Under the pieces are notes generated by a model. The model was not told where the DNA came from. It was given only the letters and a program-made list of their open reading frames with translations, and searched no databases. This document shows, piece after piece, positions 36,769-46,892 of a stretch of 64,000 nucleotides of DNA (position 1 is the stretch's first letter; each line of letters starts with the position of its first letter). The position numbers and the translations under genes are program-made. The stretch comes from Takakia lepidozioides (lineage: Eukaryota > Streptophyta > Takakiopsida > Takakiales > Takakiaceae): contig CM060734.1 of NCBI GenBank assembly GCA_030704615.1, positions 61,520,042 through 61,584,041 of the forward strand, written 5' to 3'.

Positions 36769-37133
36769 GATAATGAAAGTGAACACAAGGGAAACACTCC
36801 ACTCATGAATCCACTCAATCACATAAACTAAGTCAAGCCAATGGCACCTTTGCTAAAGGAATCCACCCTACAAAGCCATCACCACACTCCCACTCAATAC
36901 CTAGAGTTATGGAGGTGGGAGAGGCTCATGGAGGCTCAACTACAAGAAGATGAGCCCTCCTCAACGCTCACAAGGGGAAAACCCATCCCCATGTCCCAAG
37001 TGAGGTTTGACACCTCACTTGGCATGTGAGACCAAATGAAGTCCCAACACACAAAATACAAATATAAATATCCAAAATGTTCTAGTTAACTAGAAGTAGG
37101 TAATTCTAGTTAACCATGACTAAAACCATGACA
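36769..37133 (-). repeat. LTR-like segment at the 3' side of the minus-strand element
   Basis: 365 bp, beginning TGTCATGGTTTTAG on the minus strand. It aligns without length change to 46456-46820, with about ten differences (roughly 97% identical by eye). It lacks the last 40 or so bases present in the 46.4 kb and 23.8 kb copies. It is flanked by an 80-86 bp direct duplication (36683-36768 and 37137-37216), and a run of six G (37218-37224, minus strand) sits just outside the second copy like a polypurine tract. Confidence 0.7.
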
Positions 37134-37463
37134 GCTGTCGTGCACCTAAGCATCGTGCATACATCGCTGTCCACCATACATTCTAAGCACACAATCCTAG
37201 AAAGCTATGCCACAATTGCCCCCCTAGCTGGTGATTAGATCCCTCTAACACCGAATAGCTGACAAGTATCCATCTCAATAAGATCATCGCTTGGTCTTCA
37301 ATCGCACATGTCCCAATTTTTTAAAGTATATGGATCAAGAGGCTGGGTGCAACGAAAGCCCCATTGTTAATCGTCTACTTGCAATCCATGATCTTCAATT
37401 GAGTATCTATGGCGTTGAGCTCCTACAAGCTAGACCTTGGATCACTTGTCAATTCCACCATTG

Positions 37464-38594
37464 TCATGCCCACCACCTATGTCCAAGGCATCGTGGACTC
37501 AACCATTCTCCACTAGAAACCTCCTCAAGTGGCGGTGTCAAGCATCCCATGTGCCACCCCCTTGAGCATTTGTCACACACTAGCATAGTTACGGCACCAC
37601 CAGCATGCCCATATAGCATGCAACGCAACCCTGCAGGTACCACTGCAAGGTTGAGATCTATCCTCCCATCCACATGTGGAAGGTGACATGGCGCACAATT
37701 GCGCACATGGTCCTTCCATACCATGCCATCTCGACCCTCCAGAATCAACACTCCTGAAGGCAACACCTCCCGGACCCTTAGAATCACACGCCCTGCTGTG
37801 ACATCCAAAGTCGTAGGCGCTGTCTGCTGCAGATACACATAGTCTCCAGGGTGGAAACGCCGAACACCTGGCCGGTATCCCCCTCCACGTACAGTGACAT
37901 ACCTCAATGTGTCTCGGTGTTGGGCAATAGCAAGGTTATCAAAAGCCATAGGCATGACTCTCTTGAACAACTCTGCCCGTTGGGCACATGCTTGTGTCCA
38001 CACATCCGGATCATCAAGATTGAGGACTACTGCAGTCTCCCTGCGAATAGATGCATGCAAATCTAGCTCTCGGCCAAAGAGAAGGAAATAAGGTGAGAAT
38101 GAGGCAAGTGAAGCTTGTTTGCTGAACCTATAGCCCATAGCTAGCCAAGGCAGCTGAAGGCCCCAATCTTCCAGGTGTCCCTTCTGCAAACCGTACTTGC
38201 ACAAACCTCTCTTAACTGTCTGAACAACTCTCTCCGCCAAGCCAGCCTCGGGATGATCCCAAGAAGTAGTGCGGTGATCTATCAAGGCTTGCTCACACAA
38301 AGCCTGAAACTCCCCCAGGAATTCTCTCCCCTGGTCCGTGAGTACCTCGGCTGAAGCACCAAAATGGCTAAGCACTCGATCTAAGAATGCATACGCAGCC
38401 CCCTCACTTGCCTTGTCAGGCAATGCCACCAGTTCAATCCATTTGGAGAAGTGTTCCACCATCATCATCACATACTTGTTATGGTGAATCGTCAGTGGCA
38501 ATGGGCCTGCGAAGTCAAGACTCCAACGATAGCCCAAACCCATAATGGGTAAAGGATGCAATTGTGGAGTAGGGGCGTTGAAAGAAGCCCGCAT
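37464..38594 (-). pseudogene. Integrase core with C-terminal degenerate PHD-type finger
   Basis: The catalytic core has WSLDFAGPLP, VLTDQGREFLGEF and SWDHPEAGLAERVVQT, giving the D, D and E positions. The tail shows RFHPGDYVYLQQ, a GPY/F-like module usual in gypsy integrases. After it comes GHAGGAVTMLVCDKCSRGWH, then MGCLTPPL and EWLSPRC, at 37640-37490. This matches the GG, CDxC, GWHxxCLxPPL and W-x-x-P-x-C pattern of PHD fingers. Two zinc ligands look replaced (Tyr in the first pair, Ser before PRC), so this copy is probably not functional. Chromoviruses carry a chromodomain at this position. A PHD finger there is unusual. PHD fingers in known proteins read histone H3 tails. Confidence 0.8.
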
Positions 38595-38985
38595 TTCTCT
38601 TTTTGCTCAATATCTCTGGAGTCTAGCTTCTCTTTCATCACTCATGTCCCATGTCTTTCATTTCTGTTAATGTGGCAATAACCAAAACTCTCTTCTGTAG
38701 TATCTCTCGTATATGCCTGGGTTTCTTTCAGCTTCAATGCACCCTTGGCTATACTAGAAGTCTCTGTTACCATATAACCATATGGCAAACAAGTCTGGAA
38801 AGCTGTTCTTGGTGTGAGTTTGATCCACAGAATATCCTTAGGAATCCAATTCTTTACCAGTACAAGCTCTTCATGCATATGAGTATAAACATTCACCTTC
38901 CTTTCCTCCCAACCTTCAAACTCTACTCGCTTAATGGATAACAATGCTATCACATAAACCAGTGTTGGTAACCAACATATATTAC
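38595..38985. other. Foreign insert of about 390 bp inside integrase
   Basis: The integrase zinc-binding part ends at RCMVC and the core resumes at RASFNAPTPQL. Between them lies unrelated sequence that would encode, on the minus strand, FEGWEERKVNVYTHMHEE and YGYMVTETSSIAKG before a stop. It resembles neither flank. A CCAACACTGG-type hAT end is near the right junction, but no matching left end was found. The origin is unknown. Confidence 0.55.
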
Positions 38986-39589
38986 ACACCATGCACCTTG
39001 CCATTAACTGTTGCACATCCGTGTGCATGCCCCGCCACCAATACTGCCCTTGCAGCAAACTATGAGTGCGTCGCACCCCAAAATGTCTCAACTCCTCATG
39101 GGCATGGCGTACCAATCGCGTTCGTTGTGTTGGATGAGGCACAATCCTCACTCGTCCATCCTCCCATACCCGTAGTAGGTGAGTCCCTTCCCACTTGAAC
39201 CTCTTGGCTCGTTGTAGGATCCGATCTCTTTCCTTAGCAGTCACACTGGCTGCTGTCTCTCCTGTACGAAGGTAGATCAACACTGCTGCATCTTCATGCA
39301 CATCCTTAGCACCACCAAACTCCTCACTGATCTCCGAATCGTCATGCACACCATCTACTTGACCAATGCTATGGGATGGACTAGCTTGAGCTCCCATTGC
39401 TAGGATGCACAAAAAGGCAGATGCATGCCATCCTGGCACCATCTCCTCATTTGGCTCACCATGCCACCAAGCTCCAGTATCATCATGCTTGCTCGTGCAA
39501 GGATTACGACTCAATCCATCTGCACCCGATTGACAATACCGGCTCGATGCACCACCTGGAAGTCGTACTCTTGAAGAATAAGTGCCCAC
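38986..39589 (-). pseudogene. Integrase N-terminal zinc-binding region and linker
   Basis: The frame carries GADGLSRNP, the usual end of the RNase H/connection region. It continues with a variable acidic linker, then RHAHEELRHFGVRRTHSLL and YWWRGMHTDVQQLMARCMVC, the HHCC zinc-binding motif at the start of gypsy integrases. The frame then runs into the insert described above. It overlaps the RNase H frame by about 80 bp, which implies a frameshift. Confidence 0.8.
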
Positions 39590-39909
39590 CGTGCAAGCTT
39601 CCCTGTAAGCTTATCTAACTCCATCAACCACTTCAATGGTTGGTGATCTGTGACAAGGGTGAAGAGGTTGTTATAGAGGTAGCATCTGAAATGTGACACT
39701 GCCCATACCGCAGCTAGACACTCCCCTTCATATGAGCTATACTTCGCCTCGGCATCATTGTTCAAGCAGCTAGCATATGTCACAACGAACTCTCTTCCCT
39801 CATTATTCACATGTGTAAGCACTGCTCCAATCCCCAGCATACTCCAATCCATATGTAGCTGGAAAGGCCGCCCCCGAATAGGCCGCCTCAGAATAGGTGC
39901 AGAAGTCAA
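39511..39909 (-). pseudogene. RNase H domain of the gypsy element
   Basis: Has PFQLHMDWSMLGIGAVL, VTYASCLNNDAEAKYSSYEG and ECLAAVWAVSHFRCYLY, then FTLVTDHQPLKWL, the classic gypsy RNase H pattern with the first Asp (HMDWS), Glu (EGECLA) and TDH. The frame is separated from the upstream reverse transcriptase by a shift near 39960. Confidence 0.85.
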
Positions 39910-39977
39910 TCGAGCCTTGAGTTCCTCAAAGGCTTCCTCCTGTTCCTCCTCCCACTACCACTCCTGACCCACCTTGG

Positions 39978-40535
39978 TCAACTTGGTAAGAGCCTTTGCA
40001 ATGCTGCTAAATCCCTTGACAAACCGTCGATAGTAGTTTGCCAACCCCATGAAAGCTTAAACTCTGCTAAGCGTGGAATGCGTGCAAGGGCCTCCACCTT
40101 CGTCTTTTGAACACCCAATCCTCCAGGGTATATCATGTGGCCCAGATACTCAATCTGGTTGTGGAAGAACTTGCACTTCCCAGGGTGCAATTTCAACCCG
40201 TGCGCTCTCAAGCGCTCAAACACCACCTGAAGGTGTCTCTCATGCTCCTCAACTGTAGCACTAAAGACGACGATGTCATCAATGTAGCACCGGACGAAGT
40301 CTAGTCCCACGAGAATCCTATCCATGACTCTCTGAAACTCTGCAGGAGCATTCTTCAGCCCAAACGGTAAGAACCGCCATTGGTACAAGCAATCCTTCTC
40401 ATGTTGGTCAATCCCCCAAAATGCCGTCTTTTGCTTGTCAGCCTCTTTGATTGGCAACTGGTGGTAACCGGATTGCAAGTCCAATGTGCTAAACATCTTT
40501 GCATGCCCAATGACATCAAAGATCTCATCTGGAGT
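39978..40535 (-). pseudogene. Reverse transcriptase, missing its N-terminal fingers
   Basis: Begins at PMPTPDEIFDVIGHAKMFS and continues with TLDLQSGYHQLPI, FLPFGLKNAPAEFQRVMD, the catalytic YIDDIVVFS (near 40265-40285) and LGHMIYPGGL. The usual preceding part, with the SPWASPVVLVKKKDG and CVDYRALN-type blocks, is absent. Instead the methyltransferase sequence ending APPELLKRAYDSIQRP runs straight into it. An internal deletion probably removed the methyltransferase C-terminus together with the polymerase fingers. RT activity is not possible from this copy. Confidence 0.85.
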
Positions 40536-41662
40536 TGGCATGGGTGGCCGTTGAATGGAATCATATGCTCTCTTGAGTAGCTCTGGTGGTGCAAGATTGG
40601 TCCACCACAATCGAGGTCGATGCGCGCGTGATCCCACCGTTGCTGCATCCAATAGCACCGCCGATCCAATCCAAGACCGCACCTGATGCACACTGGCCAT
40701 AACCCTGGCCCGAGAGTCCCCCATAAGAGGAACATTCTCCAAGATATAGGCTAGAGGTTGCACTTGCTTCGTCTGCAAGTCACGCAACACTCTCAACATC
40801 TCCCAAAACAAATGCGATCGTGCATCATGCAAGCCATTCCCATGACCTGCTGTCCTCGGCAAGGCCATCCAGCTATCACCAAGTCAATGGCACCATGCTG
40901 GTCCAAATCATCCGTCCCCAGCATGGTAATGTCTGCTGGCAAGGCCTTTTGGTACCCTTGAATTGCTGAGAGATGCAGCAACTCAGGGTACTGGTGGGTG
41001 AGCAAGGCAACGTGACGCATAGAAATACACCAAGCTATCTTATCCTTCTCCACATACAAGTACTTTTGTACTTTAATCCCAGCTTGCAACACTCCTGCAA
41101 GCCCAGTGCTCATGCCTCCAAACAGGTCTAGCAAACAAATCCCCGAGTCAGGTGGTTGCCAGATAATGGGCACTGTGTCCAAATGAGCTAACTGAGGAGG
41201 TCCAAGTGATGTCACTGAACTCCCCTCACTCACCAATGGATAGGCCTCCTGCCATGCTTGGTGCACACACTTGCCTGCTATTCGATGCAAATTCCCAACT
41301 GTACCCCACAGTGGAATATGAACAGGCACATGAGGAGCCTTGTATGTCAATTGTTTGACCTCATCAGGTGGCGGCCTATCATCTGCATGGCTATTGCCCT
41401 CCAAGAGCTCACCACCCCAAGCCACCACCCCTAAGAATGCAGCCAATGTAGGCATCATGTTCCTATGATCCACCGCTACATTCCCAATAAACCGCACTGA
41501 GAGCAGTGCACGTTGACCATCCCCTGACTGCCATTCCGGCCTATAGGATGCCGTTTCCTCCCAAAATTCCAAAGTAAAGCCCATCGGGTATAATACAGCC
41601 CCACCAACAAGCACATCATAAGACATCGCGTCCGTAATAATGGCTTTAGCTCTCATGACCAT
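40536..41662 (-). pseudogene. Cytosine-5 DNA methyltransferase domain inside the gypsy element
   Basis: Motif I is CLLDLFGGMSTGLAG (about 41115-41145), with YLYVEKD as the motif II acid. Motif IV is DLVIAGWPCRGQ with the Pro-Cys catalytic pair (40865-40890). After a one-base frameshift near 40850 comes GHGNGLHDARSHLFWEMLRV. Motif VI is ILENVPLM (about 40730-40750). Motif VIII is the stretch GSRAHRPRLWWTNLAP (40598-40640), most like the AHRAR-FWGNLP stretch of the DRM/DNMT3 group, although DARSHLF resembles bacterial-type enzymes. Target-recognition and motifs IX-X are not seen. About 170 residues of unrecognised linker lie between protease and motif I. C5 methyltransferases add a methyl group to cytosine through that Cys. 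The affinity needs a tree. Confidence 0.82.
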
Positions 41663-42647
41663 CTGTAGGATGATCTAGCTGCAATCGAATGAAGAGCTCA
41701 TGGCATGTAATCCCTCGTGTCTTCTCTGAACCGCCCAAATATGTTTGAATTTGGAAAGGGCAAGGCTCCAAATCTGCCTCTGTAAGGCCCAAGTCTGCAA
41801 TTGCTGCTCTTCCCAACATCAATGGCTGTGCTCCTGAGTCCAACAAGACTCGCAGTGGCCTATACCTCCTCCCGGCTGGGCCACCCAACTGAAACACACC
41901 ATCCTGATTGTCCACCAGGACTACCCAAGGAGTCACCATACTGCGCTCAATGGCTGGCCTAGCTGACAACTCTTGCAACCTTGCAGCTGCCGCTTGCCAT
42001 GGTGCAGCTGTGGTTGTCTTCACCCTTGAATCCAGGGCATTCATGCATTGCATCTTATCTGCTATCCCCGCAGATAGTGTCGATGCATCACCACTCTCAC
42101 ATAGTGCAGCTGCTAGTCTAAACACTGCAGCTGGCCGCATCCTCGGCATTGCAATGGTCGTGGCAGAAAACAATAGAGCTTGACAAATTTCCGTAGCCGC
42201 CCCCAAAAATGTACTAGCTACACCTTGCTTTGCAGCACCACCCACTGGCATTTCCCGAGCCACACCAACTCTCTCCACTGGCACTCGTGGCTCTATCTCT
42301 AACACACTTGGGCGAGCGGGTACCATCGATGGCATAGTTGGCACTGTCTCAGCCAATGTGAAAGACCGTGAAAGCCTTGTCTGCCGACTTGCTTCTCCTC
42401 TTTGTGGATCAAAATTCACATCCGCTCTTCTTGGCTCAGGAGCACGTGTTGCTGCTCGAGTGACAGCAGCTGCAGAGTCCACATGTGCAAGTGCGGCTCC
42501 ACACATGAAGCCCATACCAATCTGGTCTTCCCTAGGCATATGAGGTTGTGCAGATGGGGCTTGAAGCTCAGGCCTTGGAGCTGGCGTAACATGAGTAGTG
42601 GCCATGGTAGCAAGACGTTGCTCTAGCTGGGCAAGCCTATTTACCAT
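41646..42647 (-). pseudogene. Retropepsin-type protease region of the minus-strand element
   Basis: Long frame starting MVNRLAQLEQRLATMATTH, with a Pro/Ala-rich linker, then the retropepsin active site LLDSGAQPLML (41815-41850) and AAIADLGLTEADLEPCPFQI. It ends with a short tail that overlaps the methyltransferase frame by 17 bp, probably a frameshift. The next frame begins with TDAMSYDVLVGGAVLYPMG, the distal protease part. The same region exists, truncated, in the plus copy at 33.3-34.2 kb. Confidence 0.82.
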
Positions 42648-42659
42648 GTCTTGGTCATG

Positions 42660-43966
42660 ACCTTGACCGTGACCCTACACTCCTTAGTTTTGGTTACGAC
42701 CTCCACCACGACCTCTGCCTCCTCTACCTCTCTGGACTACATTGTCTCGTCCTCGACCACCATTGTTCCCTTGGAACTGGCCTGGCCGTAGCTCAGGATG
42801 CAAGTCATAACAATGGGCCTCTTCATGCCCATACTTGCCACAATGCCCACATTGTAGTTGTGTAGGTTGTGCCTGTGCCGGCCCTTTGTCTCTTTCCGGG
42901 CAATCTCTCTTAACATGAGGTCAAGATCCTCGCGGCCCTCCCCTAGGCTTCGCCTGAGCCCCCTTGTTGCCTTGAGCATGTTGGGGTAGTGGTTTTTGTT
43001 GGCTAAGAGCCCCACTTTGTTGTGTCTCCTTACCAAACCCCACCATGACCACTTGCTCTTCCACCATATTGAGCTCTATCCGCTCTGCCAGCAAAAACAC
43101 GTTTGCTAAGGTGGGTTGGACCACTTGTAGGAGAGTTGCATCCCGCACCCTTCTCCTCAGCTCCTTGTCCAATATCCCATACCAAAATTGGACGGCTTGA
43201 GCTTCCGTAACCCCTTGGGTTACATTTATCAATTGCCTCATGCGCATGTAAGCCTCCCTCAAACTCTTAGTAGGCTTGCGCTGGAACTCCTGCAAGCTCC
43301 GCAATTTTTCCATCCTTATCCCCTGGTAGTTTCTCCTTAACTCCTCGAAGAACTCCACAACTGGGTTATAGGCAAGCACGGGTGTTGGTGGTGCAGCATG
43401 AGCTTGGGTGGACTTCCCAGCTCATGTTCCACTTGACGTCCCACTGCTGCTTGTAGAAGCTGCCGGTATAGCTACCGATGTCACCACTGCCCTTATGCCT
43501 CTAGTGATGGAGACATAGTCAGGTGACCAATACACCCGCCATTCCTCAATCTCCACCACATGTCCCCGCCTAAACTCATGGTAGTCATCCATGGGCGGCC
43601 CCTCAAGGTGTTGGAATAGCCCCTCCCACGCCATAAAAGGGCGTAAACAGTTGTGGATTACGCATTTGCTGCAAATCACACCAACTATCAAACTCTTGTA
43701 TGAAGTCATCAAGCTCGATGGTGCCCACAGCTCCAGAGTACCTACGTGGCCTCTTGGTAGCTCCATACATCTCCTCCATCGTGTCCCACAACAATGGCAC
43801 GGAAATTACTTGCACCCTCGGCGAGAATCCTCCTGACTCCGAGTCTGAACCTTCCTCAGAAGACACTGAAGGCGAAGGTGGCCTAAACCGCACACCTTGT
43901 CTTGTATACCCACTAGTAGCGCTGGTGCTCGTACCGGCACTCTCCTCAGCAACTGGTGGCACCTCC
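42660..43966 (-). pseudogene. Gag of the minus-strand element
   Basis: Starts MPPVAEESAGTSTS at about 43962, then RRYSGAVGTIELDDFIQEFD. Frameshifts occur near 43620 and 43400, followed by AVQFWYGILDKELRRRVRDA and LLAERIELNMVEEQVVMVGF. The zinc-knuckle part is at 42920-42790, followed by a Gly/Arg-rich tract. It is closely similar to the plus copy at 31.9-33.2 kb but with different breaks, so the two copies decayed independently. Confidence 0.82.
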
Positions 43967-46414
43967 GTGATGAAAACTCACAACCACACCTGTTGTAAAC
44001 CTGTCTCTAATCCCCCTTTCCACAAGGTAACCAGGTAGAGAACCTGTTGTAGCTTATGGCTTAGACTACTAGGTTTGTAACATAAACCTGCACCTGCATC
44101 CACCGCAAGCACTCATATGGTCTGTTGGTCATCAACCCAGCCTCACCATAAGAGAAACAATGATGGTCTGACTGGTCATCACCCCGGCCTCACCACCGAC
44201 AGCACGCTCTAGGATTAGCCGGTGATCAAATCCGGACCACTATGAAAACAAGCGCCCACATAAAGCTAACATGGCGCACAGTCAAGCATGCAGGTGTGGA
44301 GGGGATCCAAACACAAGAAAATCAATACAGCAACTCCCCCACACCAAAAACACTCCACAGTGTCGCTCCTGCAATGACACCCCAGCCCAAACCCGGACTG
44401 ACTCTTGCCTCCACCTACGGAAAGGTTTTGGCCTACAGAGAGGGTGGAAGACTACAAGGAAGAGAGACTAAAGCAATTCCTATCACAACATGCTCTCATC
44501 CCACTACCCTATCTCCACACTGTCTTGCTTGAACAATAGACAAGACTACCTTTCAAGGGTCTCTCAAATAACTCTCCAGGAGCCCTCAAGAATATGTCTC
44601 TCAAACAATCTCACTAAGGCTCCCAATCCTTGCACGATGGGACTCCAAAACAGTACACCAAGGCCCCAAGCTTGCCAAAACTTAGCCCTCGAGGACCCCA
44701 ATAGTCCCTCACACAAGTCGCCAAAGACTCCTCAAGCTCGCCAAATATTGGCCTCCAAGGACCCCAAATAGTCCTCCAAAGAACTCTAAGGACCCCAAAC
44801 AGTCCTCCAAGGACTCCCAATGGTCCTCCAAATGGTCCTCCAAACAGTCCTCCAAGGACTCCCAATGGTCCTCCACACAGTCCTCCAAGGACTCCCTATG
44901 GTCCTCCAAATGGTCCTCCAAGGACCCCAAACAGTCCTCCAAGGACTCTTCCTATATCCCATGTTCCCAATGCGTTCCCAAGTTCCCAATGGGTTTCCAA
45001 AGTTCCATAGGAATATTCCCAAGAATATGCCATAGTATTCCCCCAGTATTCCACTAGGCCTATACATATTCCCCTTGTATTCCCCTTGTATTCCCCTTAG
45101 GAATAGCCATTTCCCCCTTGCCCCTCATAAAGTAGTTCATTTCCCCCCAGGGTTTAGCCATTTCCCCCTAGGCTTTAGCCACTTCCCCCTTTATTTCCTT
45201 GAGGTTTAGCCTTACCAAGCTAGGGTTTGTGCTCCTTGGGGCTCTATGCTTAATCCCCTCAAGCATCCATGAATTCTATGGGGTACCAAGGCAAATTCCC
45301 TTGATCTTCTTCACCTTAAGCTACTCAAGCTTGTCTCCAACTCAACCAGCAATGCATTGGCCACACAACAAGCTCAATTTTTCATTGGAACTCAAAATCA
45401 AGCTTGTACCTCCTTTGGCAAGCCACCAAGCCTTGTCTCCTCTCAAGCCTTGGTCATTCAAGCTCCCTTCACTTGCTAGCTCAAGAGCCATTCCTCTCAA
45501 GCTTGCTCAAGCCAAAAGCTCAAGCCAAAAACATGCTCCACACATGCATCGCCTCATACACAAGGAAATCAACTTGCTCCCTTTACCTTCTAGCTCTCCT
45601 CAAGCTTGAAATTGGAAGCCACACTTGGGAAGCATGCTCCACATAAGCATCACTTGCTTGATCAACCATCCACCACAAAACTTAAGCCAAAAGGGAATGA
45701 ATACATAAGCTTCACCTTCCCCTTCCTTGTCTTGTCACATGCTATATGGTTGAAGTTGCTATGCATGCCTTGAGCCACAATCTCTTTTCTTTATGAAGAC
45801 CACCTCCAATGATCTCCCACATGTGCTCCAAGCTCTTCAATGCTCTAGGCTTGGTTTCACATCATCATGGATAGAATTTTCACCCATATGCTTCCCTTCA
45901 AACCTCTTGAGCTTCCTAATGCTCTCCAAGTGTTTGCCCTTATTGTCTTCAAGCCCAAGCCTATGTAGCTCCTTGGCTTCTCTTCCACAACATCCACAAT
46001 TGAGCTTGCTTAACCCTAGATTGATAGTGACATGAGTACTAACAATCATTTAGTTGCTCTCCACAAGCCATGGCACACACCATTGACTCCATAATGCATT
46101 GAAAAGATTCTCAAACCCTAGAATCCATGCTTCCACACACACAAGACTTCCCTCTTGCAATCCTTGCAAATCTTGTGGCAACAAGCTCCTTCTTGAGTTC
46201 TGCAACACCTTGGTGTAACACCACAAGTACCTTTCCTTGCAAAGGCTTGTGATCTACAAGAGCTCCATCTTTGAGCTCTCCACCTCCTTAGGGCAAAGCA
46301 ATATCTCTCAAAGCCCTAACACCACAAGGATTTTCCTTTGCAATATATGCAACACCTGGCAGCACAAGAGCTATCTTCCCAAGGTCTTCAACACACAAGT
46401 GCTAAACTAACCCT
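43967..46414 (-). other. Leader of the minus-strand element
   Basis: About 2.4 kb between the LTR-like end and Gag with no coding capacity. It contains 14-30 bp units around TCCTCCAAGGACTCCCAATGG (44760-44945), TTCCCCTTGTATTCCCC repeats (45065-45110) and many CTCAAGCTT-type units (45200-46300). Corresponding sequence precedes Gag in the plus copy. Long frames crossing the repeats on both strands are artefacts. Confidence 0.65.
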
Positions 46415-46820
46415 TACACTCCGCACTCACAAGCATAAGGTCATCTTCTTGTAGTGATAATGAAAGTGAACACAAGGTAAACACTCCACTCATGAATCCA
46501 CTCAATCACATAAACTAAATCAAGCCAATGGCACCTTTGCTAAATGAATCCACCCTACAAAGCCCTCACCACACTCCCACTCAATACCTAGAGCTATGGA
46601 GGTGGGAGAGGCTCATGGAGGCTCAACTACAAGAAGATGAGCCCTCCTCAACACTCACAAGGGGAAAACCCATCCCCATGTCCCAAATGAGGTTTGACAT
46701 CTCACTTGGCATGTGAGACCAAATGAAGTCCCAACACACAAAATACAAATATAAATGTCCAAAATGTCCTAGTTAACTAGAAGTAGGTAATTCTAGTTAA
46801 CCATGACTAAAACCATGACA
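46415..46820 (-). repeat. LTR-like 5' end of the minus-strand element
   Basis: Reads TGTCATGGTTTTAGTCATGG from 46820 leftward to GAGTGTAAGGG near 46415. It matches 36769-37133 over 365 bp and the solo copy 23480-23884 over its whole length. The TG start is clear. The CA end is not preserved here (GTAAGG instead of GTCAGG). Confidence 0.7.
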
Positions 46821-46892
46821 ATTTCCATGACAATGTTGCAAATTGCACATTTCATAGCATGATCGTCCACATACCACATTGCATAGCAGATG

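Larger units (their letters stand above)
36769..46820 (-). mobile_element. Ty3/gypsy-type retrotransposon carrying a C5 DNA methyltransferase and a PHD-type finger
   Basis: About 10 kb, transcribed leftward. Order: LTR-like end (46820-46415), leader of about 2.4 kb, Gag with zinc knuckles, retropepsin, cytosine-5 methyltransferase domain, reverse transcriptase, RNase H, integrase and a PHD-type finger, then the second LTR-like segment. RT, RNase H then integrase is the Ty3/gypsy order. Many frameshifts and an insertion within integrase show it is dead. The two LTR-like segments are roughly 97% alike, suggesting a fairly recent insertion, although the exact 3' LTR limits are uncertain. No primer-binding site or target duplication was recognised. 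Methyltransferase-bearing retrotransposons have been reported in dinoflagellates and charophyte algae. Whether this land-plant family is described could not be checked. Confidence 0.82.

Noticed and set aside
37464-38594. Chromodomain at the integrase C-terminus
   Set aside because: The tail lacks the aromatic cage pattern and instead shows the CDxC...GWHxxCLxPPL pattern of a PHD finger.
38595-38985. Ty1/copia fragment inside integrase
   Set aside because: The residues do not match copia RT or integrase blocks when read closely. It is left as an insert of unknown origin.
44614-45067. Frames rich in GSPWRTVW units (minus) and GLPMVLQ units (plus)
   Set aside because: They follow the short repeats of the retrotransposon leader and have no protein counterpart.
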